In this document: positions 24,801 through 33,636 of the stretch, in pieces
How the letters are laid out: each line of letters begins with the position of its first letter
How positions within the stretch are numbered: the stretch's first letter is position 1
NCBI GenBank assembly: GCA_965227935.1
Contig: CBDDGS010000055.1
Coordinates: 434,001-498,000, forward strand
Length of the DNA: 64,000 nt
Direction: 5' to 3'
DNA from: JAWPMT01 sp965227935
GTDB lineage: Bacteria > Bacteroidota > Bacteroidia > Cytophagales > Cyclobacteriaceae
Notes under the pieces: generated by a model
The model's input: only the letters and a program-made list of their open reading frames with translations
What the model was told of the DNA's origin: nothing
Database searches by the model: none
Translations under genes and position numbers: made by a program

Positions 24801-25634
24801 TTATTGTGCTCCGCCGCCGCTAGGTGCGCCACCTCCGCCTCTCATTGCTGTCAGCATACTGCCGTATACTTTATTGAGTGAGGCAAGATTAGAAGTCAAA
24901 TTATTCAATTCTCTCTGGAATTGCGCAGTCTCCTTACCGGCTGTTGCCATGTTTTCAAGCGCTTCACTCATGTTAGTGTAGAACTTGTTCAACGCCTTCG
25001 TATGACTTTGAGAGTCTTTCAACTCCATCTCATACAGCGCGTTCAGAGCACTGAGACTCTTGGTCACATTCTGTACCTGGCTGTGATATTCCTTGGCATC
25101 CTTTGTGGCGTCGGCCATGGCGCTCATTGCTTGCACAGTGGTGCCATAAGACCTGTTCATGTCCTGCATGGACTTGGAAGCCATCGTGATATTCTTTGCA
25201 TACTCGCTGGTTGCTACTGATGCATTGCCCAGATTAGTCATCTTGCGTGCTGAATCCGCCAGGTGCCTCATGCCATCCCCCAAACTCTTCACTAGTTCAG
25301 GACCTACTTTACCATCGGCAAGCATCTTGTCGAGAGAAGCAGCAGTTCCAGCGCCTTGTCCGACAGCTTTTCTGCGAGGTGCGCCCTCGTAGTCGTCAGC
25401 CAATTCAGGGTATACTTTTGCCCAATCCGGATCCTTGTGCTTCGGCTCAAATGCACTCAACAGGAAGATAATCGCCTCAGTCGTCAATCCGATACCAAGC
25501 ATTTCACCTGCACCAGGGAGGTGGAGGATTTTAAACATGGCGCCGACGATAACAATCGCAGCTCCAATTCCATAGACTTTCGGCATGATCGTCGAGAAGA
25601 GAAGCTCCGAAAATCCACCTTTTTTACCACTCAT
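24801..25634 (-). CDS. gldL: T9SS motor protein GldL (PorL)
   Basis: The 277-residue inner-membrane protein has two helices at about 18-36 and 48-66, separated by a short loop (FKILHLPGAGEMLG), and a long cytoplasmic coiled-coil tail. A glutamate in the second helix (LTTEAIIFLL) is the likely proton carrier of the GldL/GldM motor. The C-terminus ends in a Gly/Pro-rich tail (about 265-277), somewhat longer than in Flavobacterium. It sits between gldK (44 bp upstream) and gldM. Confidence 0.95.
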   Translation of the reverse strand: MSGKKGGFSELLFSTIMPKVYGIGAAIVIVGAMFKILHLPGAGEMLGIGLTTEAIIFLLSAFEPKHKDPDWAKVYPELADDYEGAPRRKAVGQGAGTAASLDKMLADGKVGPELVKSLGDGMRHLADSARKMTNLGNASVATSEYAKNITMASKSMQDMNRSYGTTVQAMSAMADATKDAKEYHSQVQNVTKSLSALNALYEMELKDSQSHTKALNKFYTNMSEALENMATAGKETAQFQRELNNLTSNLASLNKVYGSMLTAMRGGGGAPSGGGAQ

Positions 25635-25678
25635 TATTTCGTTATTTAGGTTAGTAAATTATCGATTAAAGAAATGTC

Positions 25679-26725
25679 TTAAAATTCATAGCCCGACGAT
25701 CGACCGAGATAGGTCATCGCACATCTGAAGCCCAGAGATGAACGAGTCGAATCTTTGTGCTCAAATGATCTCGTACCTGTCTCCAAAAAGTAAGCTATAT
25801 CTTTCCAGGAACCTCCACGAACGACTTTGTTGTCCACTCGCTCGTCGAAGTAAGTAGGGTTCAAATCCCATACTAACGGGCTGGAAGCGTGCGCGAAAGC
25901 GTCTTCACACCACTCAGCAACGTTGCCTGACATATCATAAATACCGTAATCGTTTGAAAAGAAGGTCGCTACAGGAGAAGTGTAGGCAAAACCATCATCG
26001 AAGTAGTTACCTCGGCCAGGCTTGAAGTTGGCCAGTAGACAGCCTCTCGCATTCCTTATATAAGGGTTACCCCAGGGATACTTGGCCATATCTCGTCCAC
26101 CTCTTGCCGCATATTCCCACTCTGCCTCAGATGGAAGGCGGAAATTAGGCATAATAGGGAGTCCTACTTCTTGTCTCCAATCATTGAGGTGATTGGTTCT
26201 CCACGTACAGAAATACTTAGCAGCATTCCAGTCGACGCCCACTACAGGATAATCGTCGAAGGCCGGATGCGACCAGTAATACGCGACAAACGGATCACCC
26301 ATGTGATGGGTAAAGTCTCGCGTCCAAACTGTAGTATCGGGAAGAAGATCCGCAACAGAAAAACCTGCGGGTAGATCTATTTCAGAACCTTCAGTAAGTT
26401 CCTGGGTGAATTGCCTATACTCGTTGTTTGTGATTTCAGTCTCATCAATGAAAAAGGCGCTTATAGTCACCTGTTTATTGAAGTTGATTTGTGTGGCGGC
26501 GACGTCCTCGTCAGCCTGGCCCATATGAAAGGTTCCTGATGGTACTGCGACCATTCCGAACGGACGGGTCATTTCCCATCCCTGGCGGTCTGGAACACCG
26601 ACCAACTCCCCGTAATCTTCGTGGCCTCCACCTCCGCCGATGCCGAACAATCCGCAACCCTGTAAGACCACAATTCCCCCAAGGAGAAACCATGTAGATA
26701 ACTTTGTAACACGCATAATAATCAT
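25679..26725 (-). CDS. gldK: T9SS lipoprotein GldK (PorK)
   Basis: The 348-residue lipoprotein has a type II signal peptide with lipobox LQGC (Cys near 24), then a formylglycine-generating-enzyme-like (SUMF1) domain: PSGTFHMGQADEDVAA, PVVGVDWNAAKYFCTWR, RLPSEAEWEYAARGG, and RGGSWKDIAYFLETGTRS. GldK has lost enzyme activity in this fold and, with GldN, forms the ring anchored to the outer membrane. The ATG at 26725 is longest; an ATG at 26716 giving MRVTKLSTW is equally likely. A promoter lies about 100 bp upstream, so gldKLMN can be transcribed separately from porP. Confidence 0.93.
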   Translation of the reverse strand: MIIMRVTKLSTWFLLGGIVVLQGCGLFGIGGGGGHEDYGELVGVPDRQGWEMTRPFGMVAVPSGTFHMGQADEDVAATQINFNKQVTISAFFIDETEITNNEYRQFTQELTEGSEIDLPAGFSVADLLPDTTVWTRDFTHHMGDPFVAYYWSHPAFDDYPVVGVDWNAAKYFCTWRTNHLNDWRQEVGLPIMPNFRLPSEAEWEYAARGGRDMAKYPWGNPYIRNARGCLLANFKPGRGNYFDDGFAYTSPVATFFSNDYGIYDMSGNVAEWCEDAFAHASSPLVWDLNPTYFDERVDNKVVRGGSWKDIAYFLETGTRSFEHKDSTRSSLGFRCAMTYLGRSSGYEF

Positions 26726-26823
26726 AACACCTTTAAGACTTGCAAGTATGTAAATTAAACAGACTTAAACAAAAATTATTGTGCCTTAGCGTGGTAAATA
26801 TATAATCTTAGGGAGGACGCCCA

Positions 26824-26852
26824 CAAATTTAGAAAGCAAATAATAGGGCCAA
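26824..26852 (-). promoter_or_regulatory. Promoter of gldK-L-M-N
   Basis: On the minus strand a TTG (26850-26852) and a -7 box TAAATTTG (26824-26831) are separated by 18 nt, which fits the Bacteroidota consensus well. Its -33 element lies inside the hairpin that follows porP. Confidence 0.6.
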
Positions 26853-26869
26853 CCGGTAAAAGACCGGTT
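26851..26869 (-). terminator. Hairpin after porP
   Basis: A perfect 7-bp inverted repeat (AACCGGT, 5-nt loop, ACCGGTT) touches the porP stop codon. No T-run follows, so it may be a pausing or RNA-stabilising hairpin rather than a strong terminator. Confidence 0.45.
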
Positions 26870-27819
26870 CAAAAAGAAAATCTCGGTGTCTTCACCTGTT
26901 TCCTGCCACCAAACCGGAAATTTGGAACGTTGTAGCGGACAAGAAATTCGTGCGACGTGGGCTGTTTGGCGTCTTGCTCATTGTAAACGATATCAAGCCC
27001 GTAGCCTACCTTCAACTCATTGTTTGCCAAGAAGCTATAACCCAAGAGAAGCACAACTGCTTCACCACGCCTTACCGACAAACCGCCCCATGCAAGGTTT
27101 TTGTAGTCCATCATCAGGTTGACATCGAAGGTGTAGGTATTCAGGTCACTACGTACTAGGAGCGAAGGCGTAGCATCAAGATCACGAGAGACTTGAAATG
27201 TGAACCCTGCCGTTGCATTCAATACTGTTTCCAACCTGTTCTGTAAGCTATCCAACCCAAAGTCAAACTCTGGCTGCAAAATATTGGTCGCAGCTACCCC
27301 TACGAACAAGTTCTTGTCCGTCTGAAAAAACAGGCCCGCACCCAAGTTGAAAACTGACTGGGACTCGCGCGTCCCGATATTGAACGGGTCGCTTGGGTCA
27401 TTGAATCGAAGCTCATCAAACTTAAGTGTCTTCGTAAAAAAGCCAGGCATCACACCTATGCTTAGTGTAGAAACCCGAAGAGGGATTGTATAGGATATTG
27501 GGACTTGTATAGCGAGATTGGCCTCTGGCCCAAGATTGTCATTCATTACGGACAGGCCCACTCCCGAAATGTACTCTTCCACCGGAATGTCAACTGTTAG
27601 CAGTTGGGTACTGGGTGCGCCACCGGACCCATCAAAAGAGGAAGAATATCCTAGCCACTGTGATCTGTGCTGAAGTGTCACTGTTGCCACCTTGTCCGCA
27701 CCTGCTGCACCAGGGTTGTAAAAGGGCCGATTGAACATGTAATGACTGAAGTAGGCATCGTTTTGTCCGAAGGCACTGAAGACGCAGAGAACAAGGATGG
27801 AGACTAGTACATTCTTCAT
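26869..27819 (-). CDS. porP: PorP/SprF-family T9SS outer-membrane protein
   Basis: The 316-residue protein has a signal peptide (cleavage near VFSAFGQ) and the family opening DAYFSHYMFNRPFYNPGAAG, with a 14-strand-type barrel ending FRFGGRKQVKTPRFSF. PorP/SprF proteins work with the T9SS and hold surface proteins or bind the GldK-GldN ring; many paralogs exist, but this one directly precedes gldK and so is probably the core PorP. The ATG at 27819 is used, not the TTG three codons upstream. Confidence 0.9.
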   Translation of the reverse strand: MKNVLVSILVLCVFSAFGQNDAYFSHYMFNRPFYNPGAAGADKVATVTLQHRSQWLGYSSSFDGSGGAPSTQLLTVDIPVEEYISGVGLSVMNDNLGPEANLAIQVPISYTIPLRVSTLSIGVMPGFFTKTLKFDELRFNDPSDPFNIGTRESQSVFNLGAGLFFQTDKNLFVGVAATNILQPEFDFGLDSLQNRLETVLNATAGFTFQVSRDLDATPSLLVRSDLNTYTFDVNLMMDYKNLAWGGLSVRRGEAVVLLLGYSFLANNELKVGYGLDIVYNEQDAKQPTSHEFLVRYNVPNFRFGGRKQVKTPRFSF

Positions 27820-27890
27820 TGGAAACAAATGTTTCGTTTTTTAACTACTAATCAAACCACTTTGGTTCGATTTTCCCTACCACTCCGGCA

Positions 27891-28679
27891 CTAATTCAAT
27901 CCATTGGCCTCCCGGATATACACCTCCAGAGCGCCTGTCATCGAGGGAGCGTTAGGCAATGGGGCTTCTATATCCAAAATCAGGCCAGCATCTCTCACCG
28001 CTTTGGCAGTTGTAGGACCAAAGGCGGCAATTCTTGTTTTGTTCTGTTTGAAATCTGGGAAATTTTGAAATAACGAACTAATTCCAGAAGGACTGAAGAA
28101 GGCTATGACATCATAGTTGACATCTGCGAGATCAGAAAGGTCGCTGGCGACCGTCTTGTAAATAATGGCCTCGCTATAAGTATAGCCATTGTCCTTTAGG
28201 AAGTCTGGTATGTCGTCCTTCCGAATATCAGAACAGGGGAAAATATACTTTTCGTTCTTGTGTTTCTTAATGACCTCAATCAGGTCAGACGCTGTGCGCG
28301 TCCCAGTGAATATCTTTCGCTTGCGAATGACGATGTACTTCTGCAGATAGTTGGCGGTCTGCTCCGAAATACAGAAGTACTTCATATCCGTAGGTATCTC
28401 TACCTTACTCTCTGCGGCCAGTCGAAAAAAGTGATCTACAGCATTCCGGCTCGTGAAGATGACAGCCGTATGATCAAGAATATTGACTTTTTGCTTTCGA
28501 AAATCTTTGATATCGACTGGGTCGATCTCTATGAAGGGTCGAAAGTCAATCTTTATATTGTATTTCTCTGCAAGGGTATGGTACGGTGATTTCTCACTAC
28601 TAGGCGCGGGCTGCGACACCAAAATACTCTCTACTGCTATCAATCTTTCCTTATTTGCAAACAGAACTTCGTTGCTCAT
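27891..28679 (-). CDS. hemD: Uroporphyrinogen-III synthase
   Basis: The 262-residue cytoplasmic enzyme closes and rearranges hydroxymethylbilane to uroporphyrinogen III on the heme pathway. Family features are the two-domain layout and the blocks AVIFTSRNAVDHFF, EAIIYKTV and VIAFFSPSGISSLFQNF, followed by IAAFGPTTAKAVRDAGL. It lies between DUF4271 (15 bp) and porP (71 bp), an arrangement also seen in other Bacteroidota (from memory). hemW, another heme gene, is 3 kb away. Confidence 0.88.
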   Translation of the reverse strand: MSNEVLFANKERLIAVESILVSQPAPSSEKSPYHTLAEKYNIKIDFRPFIEIDPVDIKDFRKQKVNILDHTAVIFTSRNAVDHFFRLAAESKVEIPTDMKYFCISEQTANYLQKYIVIRKRKIFTGTRTASDLIEVIKKHKNEKYIFPCSDIRKDDIPDFLKDNGYTYSEAIIYKTVASDLSDLADVNYDVIAFFSPSGISSLFQNFPDFKQNKTRIAAFGPTTAKAVRDAGLILDIEAPLPNAPSMTGALEVYIREANGLN

Positions 28680-28694
28680 AATGCTGCTTCCTCT

Positions 28695-29744
28695 TTAATT
28701 CAAGAGCCAATTGGCCAATACAAAAGTCGGTAAAATTTCGGTGGTGCAAAGGTAGGAAATAATGTGAAGTTTTCGTTTTGAGAGTTCCGATGATAGCTGG
28801 AAATATATCCAGATGACGAACACCGCGCTGATCAATGGACCTGCCAGTTGAATGAGGCGCCAGTAAAAGCCAGCCTCAATTTCAAACCAATGACCCCCCA
28901 ACTGCATCAAGAACAAGAGGAACATAAATATGGTCATGTAAAGCAGGTAGGCCCGGAAATGCAATGTCCTTGTTTTGCGATATCGGAATAGGCTACCACT
29001 CAGCTGCAATAACAGCATCTTCACAATCAGGAAGCCATAAAAATATAATGCAGCGTTGCCCAATGTTCCCAACATACTCCCGATATCCCCTAAACCATCA
29101 GTGACCACCACTATATGAAAACCCAGAAGCAGACCCAGGAGCAACATCATCAACAGATTGCTCAATGAGAGCATCGCATCCTCTTCGTAGCCGACCCTTC
29201 TTTGCAGAAATGACAAACGCATCATCGCCCTGTAGGACTGGTCATCTGCCACACGCAGCATGGACATTAGAATTAAGACGGTCAGCATCAATATCCACCA
29301 GACATTGTCCTCCATTGAGTTAAGTCTTGCGCCAGGCAAATCATACAGGCGGGTGACAGCCGGTTGTATCCGTTGCAGATCAACGACCACACCTTCCAGT
29401 TCTGAGGAAATCACGGCGCAGTATACAGTATCTCTCAGGTGATCGGCAAACAGGTCCGTGGCTGTGAAATACTCGCAATCTGATCCGTCATGCAGTAGCA
29501 ATCTGCCATTTACCCAGAAGTCGTACTTCTCACCGCAAATGCGCAGCAAGTCTTGTCCCAGCTCTTCCTCCGAGAGGAAAAATCCCCCCACCGATACATC
29601 GTCACCACCCAATGCCTGGAAGGGCTCGCCGCGCTCATCATGACTGACCCATGCCGAAGACAACCGCCTAATGGACAATGTATCAGATTGTGCCTCTAGA
29701 AAGTAGGGCACCAAAATGAGACAAATAAGGAACAGACTTCTCAT
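28695..29744 (-). CDS. DUF4271 membrane protein
   Basis: The 349-residue protein has a signal peptide, an N-terminal periplasmic part of about 130 residues, and about six or seven membrane helices after that. The C-terminal half (NVWWILMLTVLILMSMLRV onward) is the DUF4271 region, a Bacteroidota-specific family with no known role. Its ATG shares one base with the stop of the upstream barrel gene (TGATG), so translation is coupled. Its steady link to hemD and T9SS genes suggests an envelope function. Confidence 0.7.
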   Translation of the reverse strand: MRSLFLICLILVPYFLEAQSDTLSIRRLSSAWVSHDERGEPFQALGGDDVSVGGFFLSEEELGQDLLRICGEKYDFWVNGRLLLHDGSDCEYFTATDLFADHLRDTVYCAVISSELEGVVVDLQRIQPAVTRLYDLPGARLNSMEDNVWWILMLTVLILMSMLRVADDQSYRAMMRLSFLQRRVGYEEDAMLSLSNLLMMLLLGLLLGFHIVVVTDGLGDIGSMLGTLGNAALYFYGFLIVKMLLLQLSGSLFRYRKTRTLHFRAYLLYMTIFMFLLFLMQLGGHWFEIEAGFYWRLIQLAGPLISAVFVIWIYFQLSSELSKRKLHIISYLCTTEILPTFVLANWLLN

Positions 29745-31363
29745 CAAAATGTAATCGAATAACCAAAGTGGGCTTTGACATTGCGAATGTCTGCAGGGAT
29801 CTCCTCAGAGTCTCCCAGCGCGAAGATAAGCTGGAAATCCCCAGCTTCCGTTTCTATTGATAATCCTGCGCCATAGCCGCGTATAAAATCACTGCCATCC
29901 ATCGAGTCCACCAGACCCAAATCGATCAGGGCCAGCAGGTAGGATCGCTCTTCGAAATAAAGTCGATACTCGCTTTGGATGACCGCCATCCAGCGAGCGA
30001 AGATCTCGTTTTCATTGTACCCTCTAAAGCTGCGCAGACCTCCCACACGATAGTACTCATTCCTCAAAACTTCAGGCCCTTCCACGCTACCGGCTCTTGC
30101 GCGTCCAAAGAGTGCTGACTTCTTCCCAAATGTCCATTGCCCCGAGACCACAAAATCCATCTGGTAGTTCGTCGACCTTAGCTGCAGCGTATCATATACC
30201 TCTGTAGGCACCTGGGTGTTTTCCCTGATGTGCTTGTCCCCAATCTCGACCGAAGCTGACATCCCCAATGCATCCCGGTATCCATCCAGTGTTTCCGGGT
30301 CTGCTTTCCACCGAGCCGACGCTTTATAGGCGGTATTCGTATAATCCAGACCTTGGTTGATGTTTGGTTCATCGCCGAGGAGGTCACTGACATGTTGACC
30401 AAAGCTGGCGCCAAGTAGCAGATCTGATCCGATAGGAAACTGCATCCCTATAGCAAAATCCCGCTTTACAAAAGAGCTGTCCTGCTTGAAGATCGCAATA
30501 GCCGCCCTCAGTTCAAACTCGGATCGAAGCAAATAAGGATGAACATAGCTCACATCCAGGTCCTGTGACTCCGCTGCGAAGCGATTCCAATCGATATGCA
30601 ACTCCTTGCCGCTGCCGAAGAGATTGTTCAAATGCAGGTTGAGATAACCGGTGAGCGTGGTCCCCTGGTTCTGGTCGTTGAGCAGCCCGAGGATTCCCTC
30701 GAAGCTGTCGGATTTCCTGTCCTTCAGATTTAGGAATACCGTCGCCAGACCGCTTTCGAAGGCTACATCTGGATCGGCTATCATCTCTACCTGCTTTAAT
30801 CTCCCAAGCCTCACCCGACTGTTGGCAAAAACCTTCTCGCTATATGGATCGCCAATCTGAAAATCAAGCGTGCGATAGAGGAATGCATCCGTCAACTTCA
30901 CTGGGCTTCGCAGGGAGATCGAGTCGAAGACTATTTCAGGACCCCGGTCCACCCGATAGTTCACAGCCAGCGTATCACCCTTTGTAGCTACAGAGTCCAA
31001 CACTACGGTAGCAAATGGATACCCTTGATCGATAAATGGCCGCAACATCTTCTTCCGCGCTCTCTTGTTAGGAGGCGCTTGCTCCATCGCGTATCGCGTC
31101 CCCTTGTGAAGTCTGACCACAAGGCTATCGGAGTTTTGGGTCAATGTATCCCAGGCCGCAAATACATAGCCATCCAATAGATGTTCCCAGAGCTCCTGTT
31201 GAAGAGAAGACCGGACAGCAAGCGAATCCCAATTCTCCCGCACTACCTGGCGACCTCCATCTTCAATGACCAGCACCTGTTGGCCTTGAGCTAGTGAGAA
31301 GCGGAGGCATAAGATCCCACAGAGTAGCAACGAACAACCTGTATTTTTGCCAAAAAAAGTCAT
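29744..31363 (-). CDS. Outer-membrane beta-barrel protein, BamA/TamA-like
   Basis: The 539-residue protein has a signal peptide (cleavage near FSLAQG), one or two N-terminal POTRA-like segments (FIDQGYPFATVVLDSV is a POTRA-type loop) and a C-terminal barrel with GLRSFRGYNENEIF, matching the barrel-loop signature of the Omp85/bacterial surface antigen family, and a closing strand VKAHFGYSITF. It probably inserts or exports lipid or protein at the outer membrane. ATG at 31363 gives a cleaner signal peptide than ATG at 31390. Its start abuts the hemW start on the opposite strand. Confidence 0.75.
   Translation of the reverse strand: MTFFGKNTGCSLLLCGILCLRFSLAQGQQVLVIEDGGRQVVRENWDSLAVRSSLQQELWEHLLDGYVFAAWDTLTQNSDSLVVRLHKGTRYAMEQAPPNKRARKKMLRPFIDQGYPFATVVLDSVATKGDTLAVNYRVDRGPEIVFDSISLRSPVKLTDAFLYRTLDFQIGDPYSEKVFANSRVRLGRLKQVEMIADPDVAFESGLATVFLNLKDRKSDSFEGILGLLNDQNQGTTLTGYLNLHLNNLFGSGKELHIDWNRFAAESQDLDVSYVHPYLLRSEFELRAAIAIFKQDSSFVKRDFAIGMQFPIGSDLLLGASFGQHVSDLLGDEPNINQGLDYTNTAYKASARWKADPETLDGYRDALGMSASVEIGDKHIRENTQVPTEVYDTLQLRSTNYQMDFVVSGQWTFGKKSALFGRARAGSVEGPEVLRNEYYRVGGLRSFRGYNENEIFARWMAVIQSEYRLYFEERSYLLALIDLGLVDSMDGSDFIRGYGAGLSIETEAGDFQLIFALGDSEEIPADIRNVKAHFGYSITF
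31342..31349 (+). promoter_or_regulatory. Promoter -7 box of hemW
   Basis: TATTTTTG lies 13 nt before the TTG start at 31363 and within the coding region of the divergent gene. No -33 TTG is seen at usual spacing. Confidence 0.45.
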
Positions 31364-32493
31364 TGGCTGGCGTATACTTCCATATACCATTCTGTCGACA
31401 GGCCTGTTACTACTGTGACTTCCATTTCAGCACAAACTTAAAGCCAATTGAGGCGATGATGGATGCAATGTGTAGAGAGGTCGAAATGCGCCATGACTTT
31501 CTGCGTGATCGACAAATTGATACCATCTATTTCGGTGGGGGGACACCATCATTGCTGAAAACGGTCCATCTGTCAAATTTATTGGGTTCGATCACTTCCA
31601 GGTACGAAGTAAGACCGGATGCCGAGATCACCTTGGAAGCCAATCCCGACGACATCAATCCTCAAATACTTGGTGACTGGAAATCGCTGGGCATCAATAG
31701 ACTGAGCATTGGTATACAGACCTTTGATCACTCCCGTTTGCAGGGACTCAACCGCGCCCACAATCGTAACCAGGCCCTGGAATCCATCGAGATGGCCAGG
31801 TCAGCCGGATTTGATGACCTCAACGGCGACCTCATTTATGCCATACCACCCGAAGCCATGCAGATCTGGCAGCAGGACCTGGAGACTATGATCGCTTTTC
31901 AGCTCCCGCATCTCTCCATCTACAGCTTGACAGTAGAAGAAAATACCGTATTTGGGCGTTGGCGGCGGTCAGGGAAATTTGAAGAGGTAAGTGAAGACGA
32001 AAACGCCGAGCAATATGCTTATGCCATCGAACGACTAAAATCTGCAGGTTATGAGCACTATGAGGTGAGCAATTTTTGCCTGCCCGGGCGGCGATCAAAA
32101 CACAATAGCAGCTATTGGCTGCAAAAGGAATATCTCGGAATCGGTCCCGGAGCCCACTCCTACAATGGCAGTAGTAGGGCGATCACCCTACCGCACAACG
32201 CAAAATATCTTTCAAGTCTCTCCAGCGGAGAGCTGCCCGTTGAGTCTGAGGAACTCACGCCAGTACAAATGACCAATGAGTACGTCATGACCCGGATTCG
32301 CACCACCTTTGGCATCGACCGGCAGTATCTGGAGGACGCCACAGAAGGACGATTTTCCCAGCAAAATAGCGACACAATCGCCTGGCTAATAGAAAAGGGA
32401 TGGATGGTCGACCGCCGTGGCACCCTGACACTCACCTCCTCTGGCATGTTCCAGGCGGATGAGATTGCACTCAAGTTGTTTTTAGAAAACTGA
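31363..32493 (+). CDS. hemW: Radical SAM heme chaperone HemW
   Basis: The 376-residue protein starts at a TTG (31363), one residue before AGVYFHIPFC, the conserved N-terminus of the family; no ATG fits. The radical SAM cysteines are in CRQACYYC (C-x3-C-x2-C, positions 11-18). Further blocks are IYFGGGTPSLL, ITLEANPDD, and RLSIGIQTFDHSRLQGLNR. The C-terminal HemN-type extension is present. HemW hands heme to membrane proteins and is not the coproporphyrinogen dehydrogenase. The start shares its first base with the divergent barrel gene. Confidence 0.92.
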   Translation: MAGVYFHIPFCRQACYYCDFHFSTNLKPIEAMMDAMCREVEMRHDFLRDRQIDTIYFGGGTPSLLKTVHLSNLLGSITSRYEVRPDAEITLEANPDDINPQILGDWKSLGINRLSIGIQTFDHSRLQGLNRAHNRNQALESIEMARSAGFDDLNGDLIYAIPPEAMQIWQQDLETMIAFQLPHLSIYSLTVEENTVFGRWRRSGKFEEVSEDENAEQYAYAIERLKSAGYEHYEVSNFCLPGRRSKHNSSYWLQKEYLGIGPGAHSYNGSSRAITLPHNAKYLSSLSSGELPVESEELTPVQMTNEYVMTRIRTTFGIDRQYLEDATEGRFSQQNSDTIAWLIEKGWMVDRRGTLTLTSSGMFQADEIALKLFLEN

Positions 32494-32507
32494 TTTAGAT
32501 AACTTTG
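32476..32507 (+). promoter_or_regulatory. Promoter of the small helical gene at 32537
   Basis: A TTG (32476-32478) and TAACTTTG (32500-32507) are 21 nt apart, an excellent Bacteroidota promoter. The -33 element lies in the end of hemW. Confidence 0.65.
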
Positions 32508-32536
32508 GATTCCACACGAAGAGATTCGGACAGTCC

Positions 32537-32902
32537 ATGGAAACAGACAAAAAGCGAGCATTGATCTTATTGAAGTCGCTGATCTTCCATTATCATGGAC
32601 TAGATCACGATGAGAAAAAACTGCTTGACGAAAGTGTCAAGAAACTCAATGCAGATAGTGAACTCGAATGGGCCCTGGAATTCATATCCAAGGATTACCT
32701 GTCAGCATTTGAGCGCTCCCGCGAATTTCTTTCCAAGATCTTTATGAAGCTCGACAAAAAGGAGCGTATCGAGCATCTCGTGGACGTATGGGAAGACAAT
32801 CACAAGAAGGGCTACGTGACGGAGATGGAAACCACAGCCATGATCAATCTGGCGAAGGATTGGTCGATTGAAAAGGAGTTTTTGAATACCGTGCAGCAGT
32901 AG
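32537..32902 (+). CDS. Small all-helical cytoplasmic protein, possibly TerB-like
   Basis: The 121-residue protein is helical throughout and has no signal or membrane segment. The part around DKKERIEHLVDVWEDNHKKG and EMETTAMINLAKDWSIEKEF resembles the helix-acidic loop-helix layout of TerB-fold proteins, but this is only a look-alike. It has its own good promoter, and it ends 14 bp from a convergent response-regulator gene. The function is unknown. Confidence 0.6.
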   Translation: METDKKRALILLKSLIFHYHGLDHDEKKLLDESVKKLNADSELEWALEFISKDYLSAFERSREFLSKIFMKLDKKERIEHLVDVWEDNHKKGYVTEMETTAMINLAKDWSIEKEFLNTVQQ

Positions 32903-32916
32903 GCCGCTCCTCGCTC

Positions 32917-33636
32917 CTACAAGCTCATTTTCTCTTTGAATCTGGCGGCCTGCCTTCTACTGACCTCCACCTTTTCTCCCCCTTTTAGCTGTACCAGCAA
33001 TCCTCCGTTGAACCACGTCTCTATGGTCTCTACCCAGCCCAGATTGATGATGTGCTTGCGGCTGGCCCGAAAGAAGCTCCGGTCGTCTAATTTTTCATCC
33101 AGTGCATTGAGTGACTTGTGGATCATGGGCTTGAAATTCTCGAAGTACACCTTGATGTAATTACCATCCGATTCGAAGAGCCGAATGTCAGAGAGCCTAA
33201 CAAACCAGCACTTGTCTCCATCCTTTACAAATACCTGGTCCTCACCCCGCAACTTGCGTTCCTCCTCAGGGGCTTCTGGTGTCTCCACAGGGGAGTTGAG
33301 CACCTTGGTGATCGCCTCAGAAAGGCGGTTGGGTTGCACCGGCTTAAGTAGGTAATCGAGTGCGTTGACGTCAAATGCCCGTAGCGCAAAGTCATCATGC
33401 GCAGTCGTGAAAATTACCTTCGGAACAGCATCCAGATCCTCTAGAAGATCGAAACCTGTCTTACCCGGCATCTGTACATCCAGGAAGAGCAAATCGGGAT
33501 GCAAGGATTCAATCTTCTCCATAGCATCCTCAGCATTGACGGCCTCCCCTACGATCTCGATTTCTTTGTAATCATCCAACAGCTTGATAAGCTCCTTGCG
33601 GGCAAGTCTTTCGTCATCAATAATCAGTGCCTTCAT
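32917..33636 (-). CDS. LytTR-family response regulator
   Basis: The 239-residue protein has a receiver domain (phospho-acceptor Asp53 in LFLDVQMPG, acidic DDE at 7-9, Thr in IFTTAHDD and Lys in LLKPVQ) and a C-terminal LytTR DNA-binding domain (VFVKDGDKCWFVRLSDI, DGNYIKVYFEN, RASRKHIINL). It pairs with the histidine kinase just upstream, overlapping it by 4 bp. Such LytS/LytR-type systems often control envelope or surface genes; its regulon is unknown here. Confidence 0.93.
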   Translation of the reverse strand: MKALIIDDERLARKELIKLLDDYKEIEIVGEAVNAEDAMEKIESLHPDLLFLDVQMPGKTGFDLLEDLDAVPKVIFTTAHDDFALRAFDVNALDYLLKPVQPNRLSEAITKVLNSPVETPEAPEEERKLRGEDQVFVKDGDKCWFVRLSDIRLFESDGNYIKVYFENFKPMIHKSLNALDEKLDDRSFFRASRKHIINLGWVETIETWFNGGLLVQLKGGEKVEVSRRQAARFKEKMSL

